A stretch of 64,000 bases of DNA from Acidimicrobiales bacterium (GCA_029577135.1 JARQPW010000010.1:1-64000); one strand, 5' to 3'; shown: positions 50,939 to 59,731, counted from the stretch's first letter. Program-made: numbers and translations. Notes: a model not told the origin generated them from the sequence alone.

Positions 50939-51948
50939 AGGCCGTCTTCGCCCGAGAGCACCAGGAGGCCACCCTCGAGCCTCGGCGGTGTGCCGACGTC
51001 CTCGAGGATGAGGGCCGAGGTGGCGAGGCCGGGGGCCGGATCGAGGGCGCCGAGGGCCGAGGCCAGGTGGGCGGCGTGCGAGACGCCGACGGCACCGTCC
51101 AACAGCGAGGTGATGACGATCCCGAGGCCCGCCTCTCGTGCGATGGCGGCCAACTCGGCGGCCACCACGATCCCGCCGACCGCCGACGGCTTGAGCACCA
51201 CAAGGTCGGCGGCGCCGGCGGCGATCACGGCGGCGACCCCTTCGGGCGAGGTGGCGGTCTCGTCGGCGGCGATCGGCACGGAGAAGTCGGCCCGCACGGT
51301 GGCGAGCGCCCCGACCCCTGTCACCGGTTCCTCGACGAACTCGATCCCGAGGACGGCAAGTTGCTCGAGGTGGCCACGCGCCTCGTCCACCTTCCAGGCG
51401 CCGTTGGCATCGAGGCGGATCGCCACCTCGGGTCCGACGGCGTCCCGCAGGGCGGCCACCCTGCGGAGGTCGGCGTCGAAGGCGAGCACACCCACCTTGG
51501 CCTTGAGGGTCCGGTGGCCGGAATCGACGGCGGACCGACCGGCGGCGGCCAGCCCTTCCGGCGATCCGCCCGTGACGAGGGCCGACACGGCGAACGACGA
51601 CGGACTGTCGGGGTCGAGGTGCCGGTGCAGCGGCAGGCCGACGGAACGGGCCGCCAGGTGCAGGAGCGCCCCGTCGACGGCGGCCCGTGCCGTCGGCGTG
51701 GCCGGTGGTTCGATCCGCTCGTCGTCGTCCAGCCAGTCGAGGATGGCCTGGTCAGCCTCGTCGAGGGTTTCGGGCGTGAAGCCGGGCAGTGGGGCGGCCT
51801 CGCCCCAGCCGGTGTTCCCGTCGGCGTCGGAGAGGCCGAGCAGCAGGACCTCGCGGTCGCCGACCGGTCCGTGGGCGGTCACGACTGGACGGTGGAGCCG
51901 CAGCATGCGGCGGATCAGGCGGGCGCCGGTGACCTCGGGACCGCTCAT
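50935..51948 (-). CDS. menC: o-Succinylbenzoate synthase
   Basis: 337 aa from ATG 51948 (4-bp ATGA overlap with menH). Enolase-superfamily enzyme: GWGEAAPLPGFTPETLDEA, the catalytic Lys pair in LKAKVG, metal ligands in RLDANGAW, FVEEPV and AADETAT, and the second Lys in VVLKPSAVGG. It dehydrates SHCHC to o-succinylbenzoate in menaquinone synthesis. Last gene of the men cluster here. menE, menB and menA are not in the window, though acyl-CoA ligase and crotonase genes at the right edge belong to the same superfamilies. Confidence 0.9.
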   Translation of the reverse strand: MSGPEVTGARLIRRMLRLHRPVVTAHGPVGDREVLLLGLSDADGNTGWGEAAPLPGFTPETLDEADQAILDWLDDDERIEPPATPTARAAVDGALLHLAARSVGLPLHRHLDPDSPSSFAVSALVTGGSPEGLAAAGRSAVDSGHRTLKAKVGVLAFDADLRRVAALRDAVGPEVAIRLDANGAWKVDEARGHLEQLAVLGIEFVEEPVTGVGALATVRADFSVPIAADETATSPEGVAAVIAAGAADLVVLKPSAVGGIVVAAELAAIAREAGLGIVITSLLDGAVGVSHAAHLASALGALDPAPGLATSALILEDVGTPPRLEGGLLVLSGEDGL

Positions 51949-52745
51949 GTGCCGTCGACGCCGTCGAGGAAGCTCCGGATGGCAGCCGAGACCGCAGGCA
52001 GGTTCTCCAGGTGGGCGGCATGGCCCGCCTCTGGGACCACCTCGATCGTCGCCTGGCCCAGCCCCGACGCCAGCCGGAAGGCCAGGCGCCGGTAGCGGGC
52101 GTCCTCGTCGCCGACGACGAGCAGGGCCGGTCCGCGGACGGCGTCGAGCTCGCCCCAGAACGACGGTTGCGCCCCGGTGCCGGAGCCGAGCAGGCTGGCG
52201 ACCAGCCCGTCGGGCTCGTTGGCGAGCCTCAGGGATCGGGCCTCGGCAAGGGCGTGGTCGCCGAGTCGCTTCTGGGACTCGAAGAGGGGCAGGGCCATCC
52301 AGTGGTCGACGAACCACTCGAGGCCGCGCTCGATCAGGTCGTCGGCGAGGGCGGCGTCGGAACGACGTCTTGCAGCCCGCTCGGCGTCGGTGGGGTAGCC
52401 GGCGGTGCTCCCGACGAGGACGGTCGAACGGGCCCGGTCCGGGTGGCGGACGGCCAGGCCGAGGGCGAGTCGCCCGCCCATCGAGTAGCCGAGCACGTCG
52501 GTCTGGTCGATGCCCCGCTGGTCGAGGATGCGGACGAGGGCGGCGAGCGTCGCCTCGAAGCGGTGGTCCGGTGGTTCCAGCAGGCCGGTGCGCCCATGGC
52601 CGGGAAGGTCGACGGCGAGCACCGTCCGCCGGTCGGTGAGTGTGCGTCCGAGGGGCCACATGGTGGCGGTCGACCCGGTGAAGCCGTGGAGGAGAAGCAG
52701 CGCCGGGCCGTCGCCCTCGGTCTCGACGTACAGGTCGGCGGTCAC
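51945..52745 (-). CDS. menH: SHCHC synthase
   Basis: 266 aa from GTG 52745, overlapping the menD stop by GTGA. Alpha/beta hydrolase fold with LLLLHGFTGSTATMW, nucleophile GYSMGGRLALGLA, Arg/Trp-rich lid (WFVDHWMALPLFESQKRL) and catalytic His in EAGHAAHLEN, all as in MenH. It eliminates pyruvate from SEPHCHC to give SHCHC. Position between menD and menC supports the call. Confidence 0.9.
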   Translation of the reverse strand: MTADLYVETEGDGPALLLLHGFTGSTATMWPLGRTLTDRRTVLAVDLPGHGRTGLLEPPDHRFEATLAALVRILDQRGIDQTDVLGYSMGGRLALGLAVRHPDRARSTVLVGSTAGYPTDAERAARRRSDAALADDLIERGLEWFVDHWMALPLFESQKRLGDHALAEARSLRLANEPDGLVASLLGSGTGAQPSFWGELDAVRGPALLVVGDEDARYRRLAFRLASGLGQATIEVVPEAGHAAHLENLPAVSAAIRSFLDGVDGT

Positions 52746-54457
52746 GGCCCTACCCCCGGGCACAACGCCGCGGCTACGGCGGCTGCCGCCCCCCGGTGCA
52801 GCCCGACGTTGGTAGCGGCGTCGACGGGGACGTGGACGAGGTGGAGCCCCGATCGCCCGACGGTCGTGGCCAGCGCGGCGTCGAGCGATGCCCGGTCGGC
52901 GGTCCGGGTGTACGACGCTCCGCAGAGCGGGGCCACGTGGGCCAGGTCGAGGCCGTGCGGCGTGTGGAACAGCCGCTGGTGGTCGACGGTCGGCGAGTCG
53001 GCGATCGGCAGGAACGTAAAGATGCCGCCGCCGTCGTTGTCGACCACGACGACGGTGAGGTCGGCGCCCAGCCGGTCGGCGGCCGTGAGCCCCGACAGGT
53101 CGTGGAGCAGCGCCAGGTCGCCGGAGAGCAGCACGGTGGGGTCGGGTGATCCGATGGCCACGCCGAGGGCGGTGGAGGCCTGGCCGTCGATGCCGTTGGC
53201 GCCCCGGTTGGCGACCACGCGCAGGGGCCGGGTCGATGCCGGGAGGAAGGCGTCTAGGTCGCGGATCGGCATGGAGTTGGCGACGACCAGGTTCAGGGGG
53301 CCGGCCAGGGCGTCGATGGCCGCCACCACGGACGGCTCGTCGAACGGCGCTGTTGCAGCGAAGTCGGCGATGGCTGCTGCCGCTACCTCCTCGGCGCCGG
53401 TCCACGCCGATGTCCAGTCGGTCGTGCCGTGCGCCGATGCCTCGACAGAGGCGGCCCAGGCGCCCGGCTCGTGGTCGACCCGGTCGGTGACCGCGAGGGC
53501 GGCATCGGGGAATCTGCCGAGGTGGTCGACGGCGATGACCGTGGCCGGTCGGTTCTGCTCCAGCCAGAGCCGGTAGGCCTTGTCGGTCGGCATGGCCCCG
53601 AGTTGGACGACCACGTCCGGCACGTGGGCGTCGGCCCACGGCGTGTGGAAGAGGTGCCCGCCGCAGGCCAGCACCGGCGTCGCTGCCAAGTGTGGTCCGC
53701 GGCGCAGGCCCGAGGCCGGGTCGGCGACGACGGGCCAGCCCGTGCGGGCGGCGAGTCCGGCCACTGCGGCGATGCCTGCGTCGTCGAGGTCCATGGGGCC
53801 GGCGACCAGGAGGCCCCGGGGCGTGTCGGGGAGGGAGGGCGGCGTCTGCCACATCGTCGCTGCCGGGATGGCAGGCAGCGGCAGCAGGTCGACCGGCACC
53901 GGGTCGGCGTCCGGCGGCTCGAGTGGCTCGCGCAGTGGCCAGTTCACGTGGACCGGACCGGGTGCCGGGCCGACGGCTGTTCCGAGTACCGAAACGGCCA
54001 GTGCCGCCGTAGCTTCTGGTGACTCTGTGCCGGCCACCGCCGCCTCCACGTAGCGGCGGACGTGCGAGCCGTAGAGGTGCTGTTGGTCGATGGTCTGGGG
54101 AGCGCCGCGGCTCTGCATCTCGGGCGGTCGGTCGGCGGTGAGCACGAGGAGGGGCACGCCCGAGTGGAAGGCCTCGACCACGGCGGGGAGGTAGTTGGCG
54201 GCTGCGGTGCCCGACGTGCAGACCAGTGCCACCGGTCGTCGGGTGGCACGCGCCAGCCCGAGGGCGAAGAAGGCCCCGGCCCGTTCGTCGAGGTGGACCG
54301 ACAGGTCGAGGCCGTCGGTGCGGTCGGCGGCGACGGTCAGCGGCGTGGATCGGGAGCCCGGCGAGACGGCGACGTGGGCGACGCCGCCGGCCGCCAACTG
54401 GGCGAAGAAGGCCCGCAGCGCCGCATGGGTCGTCGCCGGATCAGCGTGGGCGCTCAT
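52742..54457 (-). CDS. menD: SEPHCHC synthase (2-oxoglutarate decarboxylase type)
   Basis: 571 aa from ATG 54457 (ATGA overlap with menF). ThDP-dependent enzyme: VAHVAVSPGSRSTPLTVAA and LDERAGAFFALGLARATRRPVALVCTSGTA (pyrimidine-binding domain with Glu), ADRPPEMQSRGAPQTIDQQHLYG, the central TH3 domain, and the ThDP-Mg site GDLALLHDLSGL ... VVVDNDGGGIF. It joins isochorismate with 2-oxoglutarate. Normal MenD length. The frame stays open upstream but that part is antisense to menF. Confidence 0.93.
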   Translation of the reverse strand: MSAHADPATTHAALRAFFAQLAAGGVAHVAVSPGSRSTPLTVAADRTDGLDLSVHLDERAGAFFALGLARATRRPVALVCTSGTAAANYLPAVVEAFHSGVPLLVLTADRPPEMQSRGAPQTIDQQHLYGSHVRRYVEAAVAGTESPEATAALAVSVLGTAVGPAPGPVHVNWPLREPLEPPDADPVPVDLLPLPAIPAATMWQTPPSLPDTPRGLLVAGPMDLDDAGIAAVAGLAARTGWPVVADPASGLRRGPHLAATPVLACGGHLFHTPWADAHVPDVVVQLGAMPTDKAYRLWLEQNRPATVIAVDHLGRFPDAALAVTDRVDHEPGAWAASVEASAHGTTDWTSAWTGAEEVAAAAIADFAATAPFDEPSVVAAIDALAGPLNLVVANSMPIRDLDAFLPASTRPLRVVANRGANGIDGQASTALGVAIGSPDPTVLLSGDLALLHDLSGLTAADRLGADLTVVVVDNDGGGIFTFLPIADSPTVDHQRLFHTPHGLDLAHVAPLCGASYTRTADRASLDAALATTVGRSGLHLVHVPVDAATNVGLHRGAAAAVAAALCPGVGP

Positions 54458-55767
54458 GGCATCGCCGATGCGGCGAGCACCGGGCCCAGCATCGCCCGCA
54501 ACTTCACGTCGGTCTCGAGCAGCTCGCGCTCCGGGTCGCTGCCGGTGACCACGCCGGCACCCGCATACAGGATGGTGCCCGAGGGCTCGACCAGCGCCGA
54601 CCGCAGGGCTACCCGGAACTCGCCGTTGCCTGCGGCGTCCAGCCAACCCACGGGCCCGGCGAACCAGCCGCGCTCCATGCCCTCGTGCCGGCTGCGCAGG
54701 TCTGAGGCCAGCTCGACGGGATGCCCCGACACGGCTGGGGTCGGGTGGAGGGCGCCGACCAGGTCGAGCAGGCCGCGGTCGGCGGGCACCTCGGCGTCGA
54801 TCGGGGTGTGCAGGTGCTGGATGCCGTGGAGCCTCAGCAGTTCGGGTTCGACCGGATGGCGGGCGACGACGCCCAGTCCGTCGAGGGCGGCGGTCACGGC
54901 ATCGACCACCACGGCGTGTTCGAGGCGCTCCTTGGGGCTGGTCAGGAGTCCTTGGCCGAGGGCGTCGTCGATGGCATGGTCGGCGTGCCGGGGAGCCGAG
55001 CCGGCGAGGGCGGCGGTGTGCAGTCGGCCCCCGTGCACGGCGGCGAGGCGTTCGGGTGTCGCCCCCACGAAGGCGGTCGGGCCGTCGCTCACGCAGAACG
55101 TGGCACAGCCGGGGTACTGCCGGCGCAACGTGGCCAGCAGGAGGGGCAGGTGGGGCCGCCGGTCGATGCGGATCGAGCGACAGGGGACCGCCTTCTCGAG
55201 GTCGCCCCTGCCGATGGCGACCAGGGCCAGTCGGATCAGTTGGCGGTAGTGCTCGCGCTCTGCGGGGTCCGTCCAGTCGGCGGGCTCGACGGCGTCGGGC
55301 TCCAGCGCCGCCGGGGCAGAAGTCGACGGACCGGGGCCCGGGCTGCCGCCGACGGCGGTGAGCCACGAGCGTCCGCCGTGTCGCAGCAGCTGGACGGCCG
55401 GCAGGACCAGGCGGCCGGCGCCGAGGGGACGCCAGTGCTCGTCGGGCTCGTGCTGGTCGAAGGCGAACCCGGCGGCCAGCCGGGGGAGTGGAGCGCCGTC
55501 GGGTGCGTCGACCACGAGGCGGCCCAGGACTCCCTCGGCCGCCAGGGCAGCGTCGGCGAACCTGTCGTCGCCGGACGGCTCGACAGAGGCGACACGACCG
55601 AGCCCGACCCAGGCGACGTCGTCCTCGGGGACCTCCCAGAACCATGCGTCGTCGGGGGCTGCGGCCAGCCAGGCGAGCGGGTCGGCCGCTGCCGAGGCGG
55701 CGTCGAGTTCCACGGTCGTGGCCTCGAGGACCTCGTCGGTTCGCGCGGGGAAGGGGTTCAGGGCCAT
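54454..55767 (-). CDS. menF: Isochorismate synthase
   Basis: 437 aa. Chorismate-binding enzyme core from about residue 165: ALVAIGRGDLEKAVPCRSI, FVGATPERLAAVHGGRLHTAALAGS, SPKERLEHAVVVDAVTAAL, LHPTPAVSGHPVELASDL, and the Glu/Arg-rich end (GWFAGPVGWLDAAGNGEFRVALRSALVEPSG, YAGAGVVTGSDPERELLETDVKLRAML). It converts chorismate to isochorismate, the first committed step to menaquinone. Its start overlaps the merR end by 10 bp. Confidence 0.92.
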   Translation of the reverse strand: MALNPFPARTDEVLEATTVELDAASAAADPLAWLAAAPDDAWFWEVPEDDVAWVGLGRVASVEPSGDDRFADAALAAEGVLGRLVVDAPDGAPLPRLAAGFAFDQHEPDEHWRPLGAGRLVLPAVQLLRHGGRSWLTAVGGSPGPGPSTSAPAALEPDAVEPADWTDPAEREHYRQLIRLALVAIGRGDLEKAVPCRSIRIDRRPHLPLLLATLRRQYPGCATFCVSDGPTAFVGATPERLAAVHGGRLHTAALAGSAPRHADHAIDDALGQGLLTSPKERLEHAVVVDAVTAALDGLGVVARHPVEPELLRLHGIQHLHTPIDAEVPADRGLLDLVGALHPTPAVSGHPVELASDLRSRHEGMERGWFAGPVGWLDAAGNGEFRVALRSALVEPSGTILYAGAGVVTGSDPERELLETDVKLRAMLGPVLAASAMP

Positions 55768-56492
55768 TCGCAGCGGACCTCGAGGTCATCGGCGGCGGCG
55801 AGGGCGTCGGCCAGGGCGTGGCGGTCACCGTCGCTCACGCGCTCGCGGGCGCGGGCGACGAGCGAGCGGTGGAAGTGCTGGGCGACGAGGCGGACCACGG
55901 CCGGCAACAGTGTCCGAACGACCTCGGCCAGGTCCTCGTCCGAGCCTGCATCCGCCTTCACGTGCGCCTCGAAGAGGTCGACGGCCCGTCGGACGACCTC
56001 GTCGACGTTGCTGGCGTGGTCGGTGGCGAGGTGCACGAGTTCGTCGAGCGGGATGCCGGCGTTGCTGATGGCGAGACCGGCCTCGACCATCGCCACGGCG
56101 CCCTCGTCGAAGCGCGGCTCCGGATCGGAGCGGTCCAGGGGCTGGAGCAGGCCGTTGTCGGTGAGCAGGACGACGAGTCCCTCCGGCACGCCGGCCCACT
56201 CGGCGACCTCGGCCCGGGAGAGGGAGCCGGCGCGTGCCTCGTCGGCAAGGCGGCCCAGGTCGTCGGTCGGCTGGTCGCTCAGGTTGCGGATCTGGGCGAG
56301 CGTGAAGCCGTTGTCGGCCAGTCTGCGGATCTCCGCCAGTCGGACGACGTGTGCGTCGCCGTACTCGGCGTGCCGGCCGACCCGTCGTGGCGGGTCGAGC
56401 AGGTGCAGGCGCTGGTAGTAGCGGATGGTGTCGACGCTGGTCCCGGTCTCGGCGGCTAGGCCCTCGACGCGCAGTGCCCCGGGTTCCGACAT
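55758..56492 (-). CDS. MerR-family transcriptional regulator heading the men operon
   Basis: 244 aa from ATG 56492, fixed by the -10 box 6 nt upstream. The MerR winged helix occupies residues about 6-75 (RVEGLAAETGTSVDTIRYYQRLHLLDPPRRVGRHAEYGDAHVVRLAEIRRLADNGFTLAQI, in pieces). The remaining about 165 residues are a helical effector domain with a second helix-turn-helix-like stretch (LSRAEVAEWAGVPEGLVVLL) and no obvious metal Cys cluster. It overlaps menF by 10 bp, so it is cotranscribed with menaquinone genes and likely controls them or itself. Confidence 0.85.
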   Translation of the reverse strand: MSEPGALRVEGLAAETGTSVDTIRYYQRLHLLDPPRRVGRHAEYGDAHVVRLAEIRRLADNGFTLAQIRNLSDQPTDDLGRLADEARAGSLSRAEVAEWAGVPEGLVVLLTDNGLLQPLDRSDPEPRFDEGAVAMVEAGLAISNAGIPLDELVHLATDHASNVDEVVRRAVDLFEAHVKADAGSDEDLAEVVRTLLPAVVRLVAQHFHRSLVARARERVSDGDRHALADALAAADDLEVRCEWP

Positions 56493-56498
56493 GGTCTG

Positions 56499-56527
56499 AG
56501 TGTACGAGCAATCACTCTCAGTGTAAA
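56499..56527 (-). promoter_or_regulatory. Promoter of merR-men operon (TTTACA - 17 bp - TACACT)
   Basis: On the minus strand TTTACA (56527-56522) and TACACT (56504-56499) are spaced by 17 bp and end 6 nt before the merR ATG, giving a leaderless transcript. The spacer and flanks contain inverted arms (CACT-GAG-AGTG and GAGTG...CACTC), candidates for a MerR operator between -35 and -10. Confidence 0.65.
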
Positions 56528-56590
56528 TGCTCGTGTCATCCGGCACGATCCGGGTTCGTCCTCCAGCGCCCGGCGTGCGACGATGGGCCG

Positions 56591-57481
56591 GTGAGTAGCG
56601 GACCCGTCGACTACATCGCCCGCACCCGCGAGCAGTACGACTCCCTGGGCTACGAGCCCTACCGCTGGGCCGAGCGCCCCGACACGCCGCCCTGGACCTC
56701 GCTGGCGAAGCCGGTCGCCGACTCGACCGTCGCGCTGGTCGCCTCGGGTGGCGCCTACCGGAGGGGCCACGTGGCGTTCCACTGGAACGATGACACCGGC
56801 ATCCGCATGGTCCGCACCGACGAGCCGGCCGTCGACGTGCGCCTCACCCACTTTGCCTACGACCTCGTGCCCGCCCGCGAGGACCCCAACATCGTCTTCC
56901 CGGTCGACCGACTCCACGAGCTCGCGGACGAGGGCGTCATCGGCGGGCTGGCCCCGGAGGCGGTCGCCTTCATGGGTGGCATCTACTCGGTGCGTCGCGC
57001 CGAAGCGGAACTGATCCCGCAGGTCATCGAAGCGGTCACCGCGATGGATGTGGACCTGGCGCTGCTCGTGCCGGCCTGACCGGTCTGCCACCAGACCGTG
57101 GGTCTGGTCGCACGGGCGCTGGAGGCTGCCGGCGTCCCCACCCTCTGTCTCACCGCGGCGTACAGCATCACCGCCGCCGCCAACCCGCCCCGGGCGGCGT
57201 TCGTCGACCTGCCCCTCGGCTATACCGCCGGCCGGCCCCACGAGCCCGACTTCCAGCGCGACCTGCTGCGACGGGCGTTCACCGCCTTCGAGGCCATCGA
57301 CGTGCCCGGCACCATCGTCGACACGGGGGTGCGATGGAGCGACGACGAGTCCTGGAAGGACAGCGCAAGCAGCGGCCTCAACAATGGCGTGGTCAGTGCC
57401 GAGGGCGACACCCGCAGCGAACGCAGCCCGGAGCCCCAGTACCAGTACGACGACGACCGCCTGGCCGCCGAAGGCGCCTGA
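56591..57481 (+). CDS. Selenoprotein of the glycine/betaine/sarcosine/D-proline reductase B family (TGA = Sec163)
   Basis: 296 aa from GTG 56591 if TGA at 57077-57079 is read as selenocysteine. The two halves are in the same frame and both fit the family: before TGA, LTHFAYDLVPAREDPNIVFPVDRL, EGVIGGLAPEAVAFMGGIYS and LALLVPA; after it, PVCHQTVGLVARALEAAGVPT and NPPRAAFVDLPLGYTAGRPH. The TGA gives a UxxC redox motif (Sec-Pro-Val-Cys). A hairpin with a G at the start of its loop follows at the distance expected for a bacterial SECIS. Possible role: a thiol- or selenol-dependent reductase or reductive cleavage enzyme; the substrate is unknown. sel genes are not in the window. Without readthrough a 162-aa stub would result. 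Confidence 0.8.
57081..57108 (+). promoter_or_regulatory. Candidate SECIS element after the in-frame TGA
   Basis: ACCAGACC-GTG-GGTCTGGT (57090-57108) is a perfect 8-bp stem with loop GTG, 18 nt after the TGA. An alternative 7-bp stem CGGTCTG-CCAC-CAGACCG (57081-57098) overlaps it and would exclude it. Loop position and leading G fit bacterial SECIS rules. Confidence 0.65.
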
Positions 57482-57504
57482 GCGCCCCGATCCGAAGAGA
57501 ATCC

Positions 57505-58431
57505 ATGGCGATCGATCCGTTGCTGCTGGCCGTCCTCGACGCCTTCCCGATGCAGTTCGACGACCTGGGCGCCATGACGGCCCAGGATGTCCGGGCAGTA
57601 TTCGAAGAGCGGGACCCGCCGCTGGGCGAGGAGGTGGCGGCGGTCGAGGACCTCGAAGTCCCCGGGCCGGACGGACCCCTGCCGGTGCGCGTCTACCGGC
57701 CGGATGGCGGCACCGATCCGGCCCCGGTGGTCGTGTTCTTCCACGGCGGCGGCTGGGTGTTGGGCAGCATCGCCACCCACGACGCCTCGTGCCGGGGGTT
57801 CGCCAACCGCACCGGCGCCGTCCACGTGTCGGTCGACTACCGCCTGGCGCCCGAGCACCCGTATCCGGCCGCCCCCGAGGACTGCTATGCGGCGACCTGC
57901 TGGGTGGCCGACCACGCCGCCGATCTCGGCGTCGACCCGGGTCGCCTCGCCGTCGCCGGCGACAGCGCTGGCGGCAACCTGGCGGCCGTCGTGTGCCAGA
58001 TGGCCCGCGACCGCGGTGGGCCCGCCATCGCCTTCCAGTCGCTCGTCTACCCGGTCACCGACCTCGACTTCGACCGCTGGCCCTCGATGGAGGAGAACGC
58101 CGACGGCCCGCTACTCACCCGCGAGGGCATGGACTGGTTTGCCCGGCACTACGTGCCGACGCTTCCGTTCACCGACGAACCCTATGCCGCGCCGATCCGG
58201 GCCGCCGATCTGTCGGGGCTCCCCCCGGCCCACGTGGCGACCGCCGGACACGACCCGCTCCGGGACGAGGGCGCCGGCTACGCCGAGGCACTGGCCGCGG
58301 CAGGCGTCACCGTCGGGTACGACAACTTCGAAACGATGATCCACGGCTTCGTCGGCTTCGCCGACGTGGTCCCCGCTGCCGGCGAGGCCAGGGACCGCAT
58401 TGCCGCCGCGCTCGCGGCCGGACTCGCCTAG
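57505..58431 (+). CDS. Hormone-sensitive-lipase-type alpha/beta hydrolase
   Basis: 308 aa from ATG 57505, 23 bp after the selenoprotein gene, so possibly cotranscribed. HSL-family signature: HGGGW oxyanion motif (residues 80-84), SVDYRLAPEHPYPAAPEDC, nucleophile GDSAGG (Ser154), Asp in TAGHDPLRDEG and His in MIHGFVGF. These are carboxylesterases or lipases for short to medium acyl esters. The stop codon shares CTAG (58428-58431) with the convergent CoA-transferase gene. Confidence 0.87.
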   Translation: MAIDPLLLAVLDAFPMQFDDLGAMTAQDVRAVFEERDPPLGEEVAAVEDLEVPGPDGPLPVRVYRPDGGTDPAPVVVFFHGGGWVLGSIATHDASCRGFANRTGAVHVSVDYRLAPEHPYPAAPEDCYAATCWVADHAADLGVDPGRLAVAGDSAGGNLAAVVCQMARDRGGPAIAFQSLVYPVTDLDFDRWPSMEENADGPLLTREGMDWFARHYVPTLPFTDEPYAAPIRAADLSGLPPAHVATAGHDPLRDEGAGYAEALAAAGVTVGYDNFETMIHGFVGFADVVPAAGEARDRIAAALAAGLA

Positions 58432-59645
58432 TCGGAACCGCCCTCGGTTGCTGCGCCGGTGGCCAGCAGGGCGTCGATCCCCGCGTCGCTTCGGCCCAGG
58501 TCGGACAGCACCTCGCGGGTGTGCTCGCCGATCCCGGGAGCCGTCGACCGGGCTTCCCAGGGGGTGCCGGCGAAGTCGATCGGCGTGGCGACCATGAGCG
58601 TGCTGGACGTCCCATCCGGCACCTCGACCATCGCACCGGAGGAGTGGAAGGCCGGGTCGGCCAACAGCGACTCGAGGTCGTTGATGGGTGCCCAGAAGAA
58701 CTCGGGCTCGGTGGCGAACGCCTCCTCCCACTCGTCCATGGTCCGGGTGGCGAACACCTCGTCCAGCAGCGCTATCAGTTCCGTGGAATTGGTGGCGCGT
58801 TCCCGGACTGAGACGAAGCGCTCGTCCTCGATCCACTCGGGGTGGCCGACGACGCGGGCCAGTGGCGGCCAGTGGCGGTCCCCCTCCAGCCCCACGATCC
58901 AGAAGCGCCGGCCGCAGCCGGCCGTGTAGTTGTTGATGCACGGGTTGCCCATGGTCGTGCGGGTGCCGAGCCGCATCGGGGCGCCCCACATCAACAGGAT
59001 GTTCACGTCGAACCCGATCGTGTAGATGCCCTGCCGGAGCAGTGACGTCGACACCAGTTGCCCCTCGCCGGTGCGCTCCCGGGCGTACAGGGCGGCAGAG
59101 ACGGCGGCCGCGCCCGAGATGCCTGTCGAGTGGTCGCCCATGCCGCCCCGCTGGAACGGCGGGTCGCCGCCGGGCTCGGTCAGCAGGTGGGCGATGCCCG
59201 AGCGGGCCCAGAAGGCGGCCACGTCGTAGGCGGCCCGGTCGGCGTCGTCGCCCTCGCGGCCGTAGCCGGTGATGTGGCAGTAGACGAGGCGGGGGAACCG
59301 CCCACAGATCGCGTCGCTGCCAAGCCCGAGGCGCTCGAGAGCGCCGAGGCGCAGGTTCGTGACGAACACATCGGCCTCGGCGATCAGGTCGAGGGCGATA
59401 CCGAGCCCCTCCCCGGTGGTCAGGTCGAGGGCGATGCTGCGCTTCGACCGGTTGTCGAGCTCGAATACCGGGTTGGTCGGCAGGTCGCCGCCAAGGATCT
59501 TCTGGAAGAGGCGGGCCGGATCGCCGGACGGGGGCTCGATCTTCACCACGTCGGCGCCCCAGTCGGCGAGGATCCCACCGGTCGCAGGGCCCGCCACCCA
59601 GACCCCCAACTCCACCACCTTCACGCCGGTCATCGGACCCGACAT
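58428..59645 (-). CDS. CaiB/BaiF-type (family III) CoA transferase
   Basis: 405 aa from ATG 59645, with AGGAAGCG upstream. N-terminal VKVVELGVWVAGPATGGILADWGADVVKIEPPSGDPAR is typical, as are NRSKRSIALDLTTGEG, ADVFVTNLRLGALERLGL and RLVYCHITGYGREGDD. The catalytic Asp is in GMGDHSTGISGA. It moves CoA between carboxylates, for example activating a fatty or aromatic acid, or acts as a racemase (AMACR-like). Neighbouring acyl-CoA dehydrogenase, thiolase and crotonase suggest a degradation pathway. Confidence 0.87.
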   Translation of the reverse strand: MSGPMTGVKVVELGVWVAGPATGGILADWGADVVKIEPPSGDPARLFQKILGGDLPTNPVFELDNRSKRSIALDLTTGEGLGIALDLIAEADVFVTNLRLGALERLGLGSDAICGRFPRLVYCHITGYGREGDDADRAAYDVAAFWARSGIAHLLTEPGGDPPFQRGGMGDHSTGISGAAAVSAALYARERTGEGQLVSTSLLRQGIYTIGFDVNILLMWGAPMRLGTRTTMGNPCINNYTAGCGRRFWIVGLEGDRHWPPLARVVGHPEWIEDERFVSVRERATNSTELIALLDEVFATRTMDEWEEAFATEPEFFWAPINDLESLLADPAFHSSGAMVEVPDGTSSTLMVATPIDFAGTPWEARSTAPGIGEHTREVLSDLGRSDAGIDALLATGAATEGGSD

Positions 59646-59731
59646 CGCTTCCTGCTCCCTCCGGTCGCCTCGACCGGCGACGCTACGTCGCAGCGCCCCC
59701 GTCGATCCTGTCGGGCCGCGGATCGGACGGT

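Noticed and set aside
52742-55828. 1028-codon minus-strand frame starting at 55828
   Set aside because: Only the part from ATG 54457 is menD. The upstream part is out of frame with menF, which occupies the same bases in another minus-strand frame.
57077-57079. TGA as an ordinary stop giving a 162-aa protein and a separate downstream gene from GTG 57098
   Set aside because: Both sides are in the same frame, both match one family continuously, and the codons between (PVCHQT) fit the conserved redox motif; the hairpin supports recoding.
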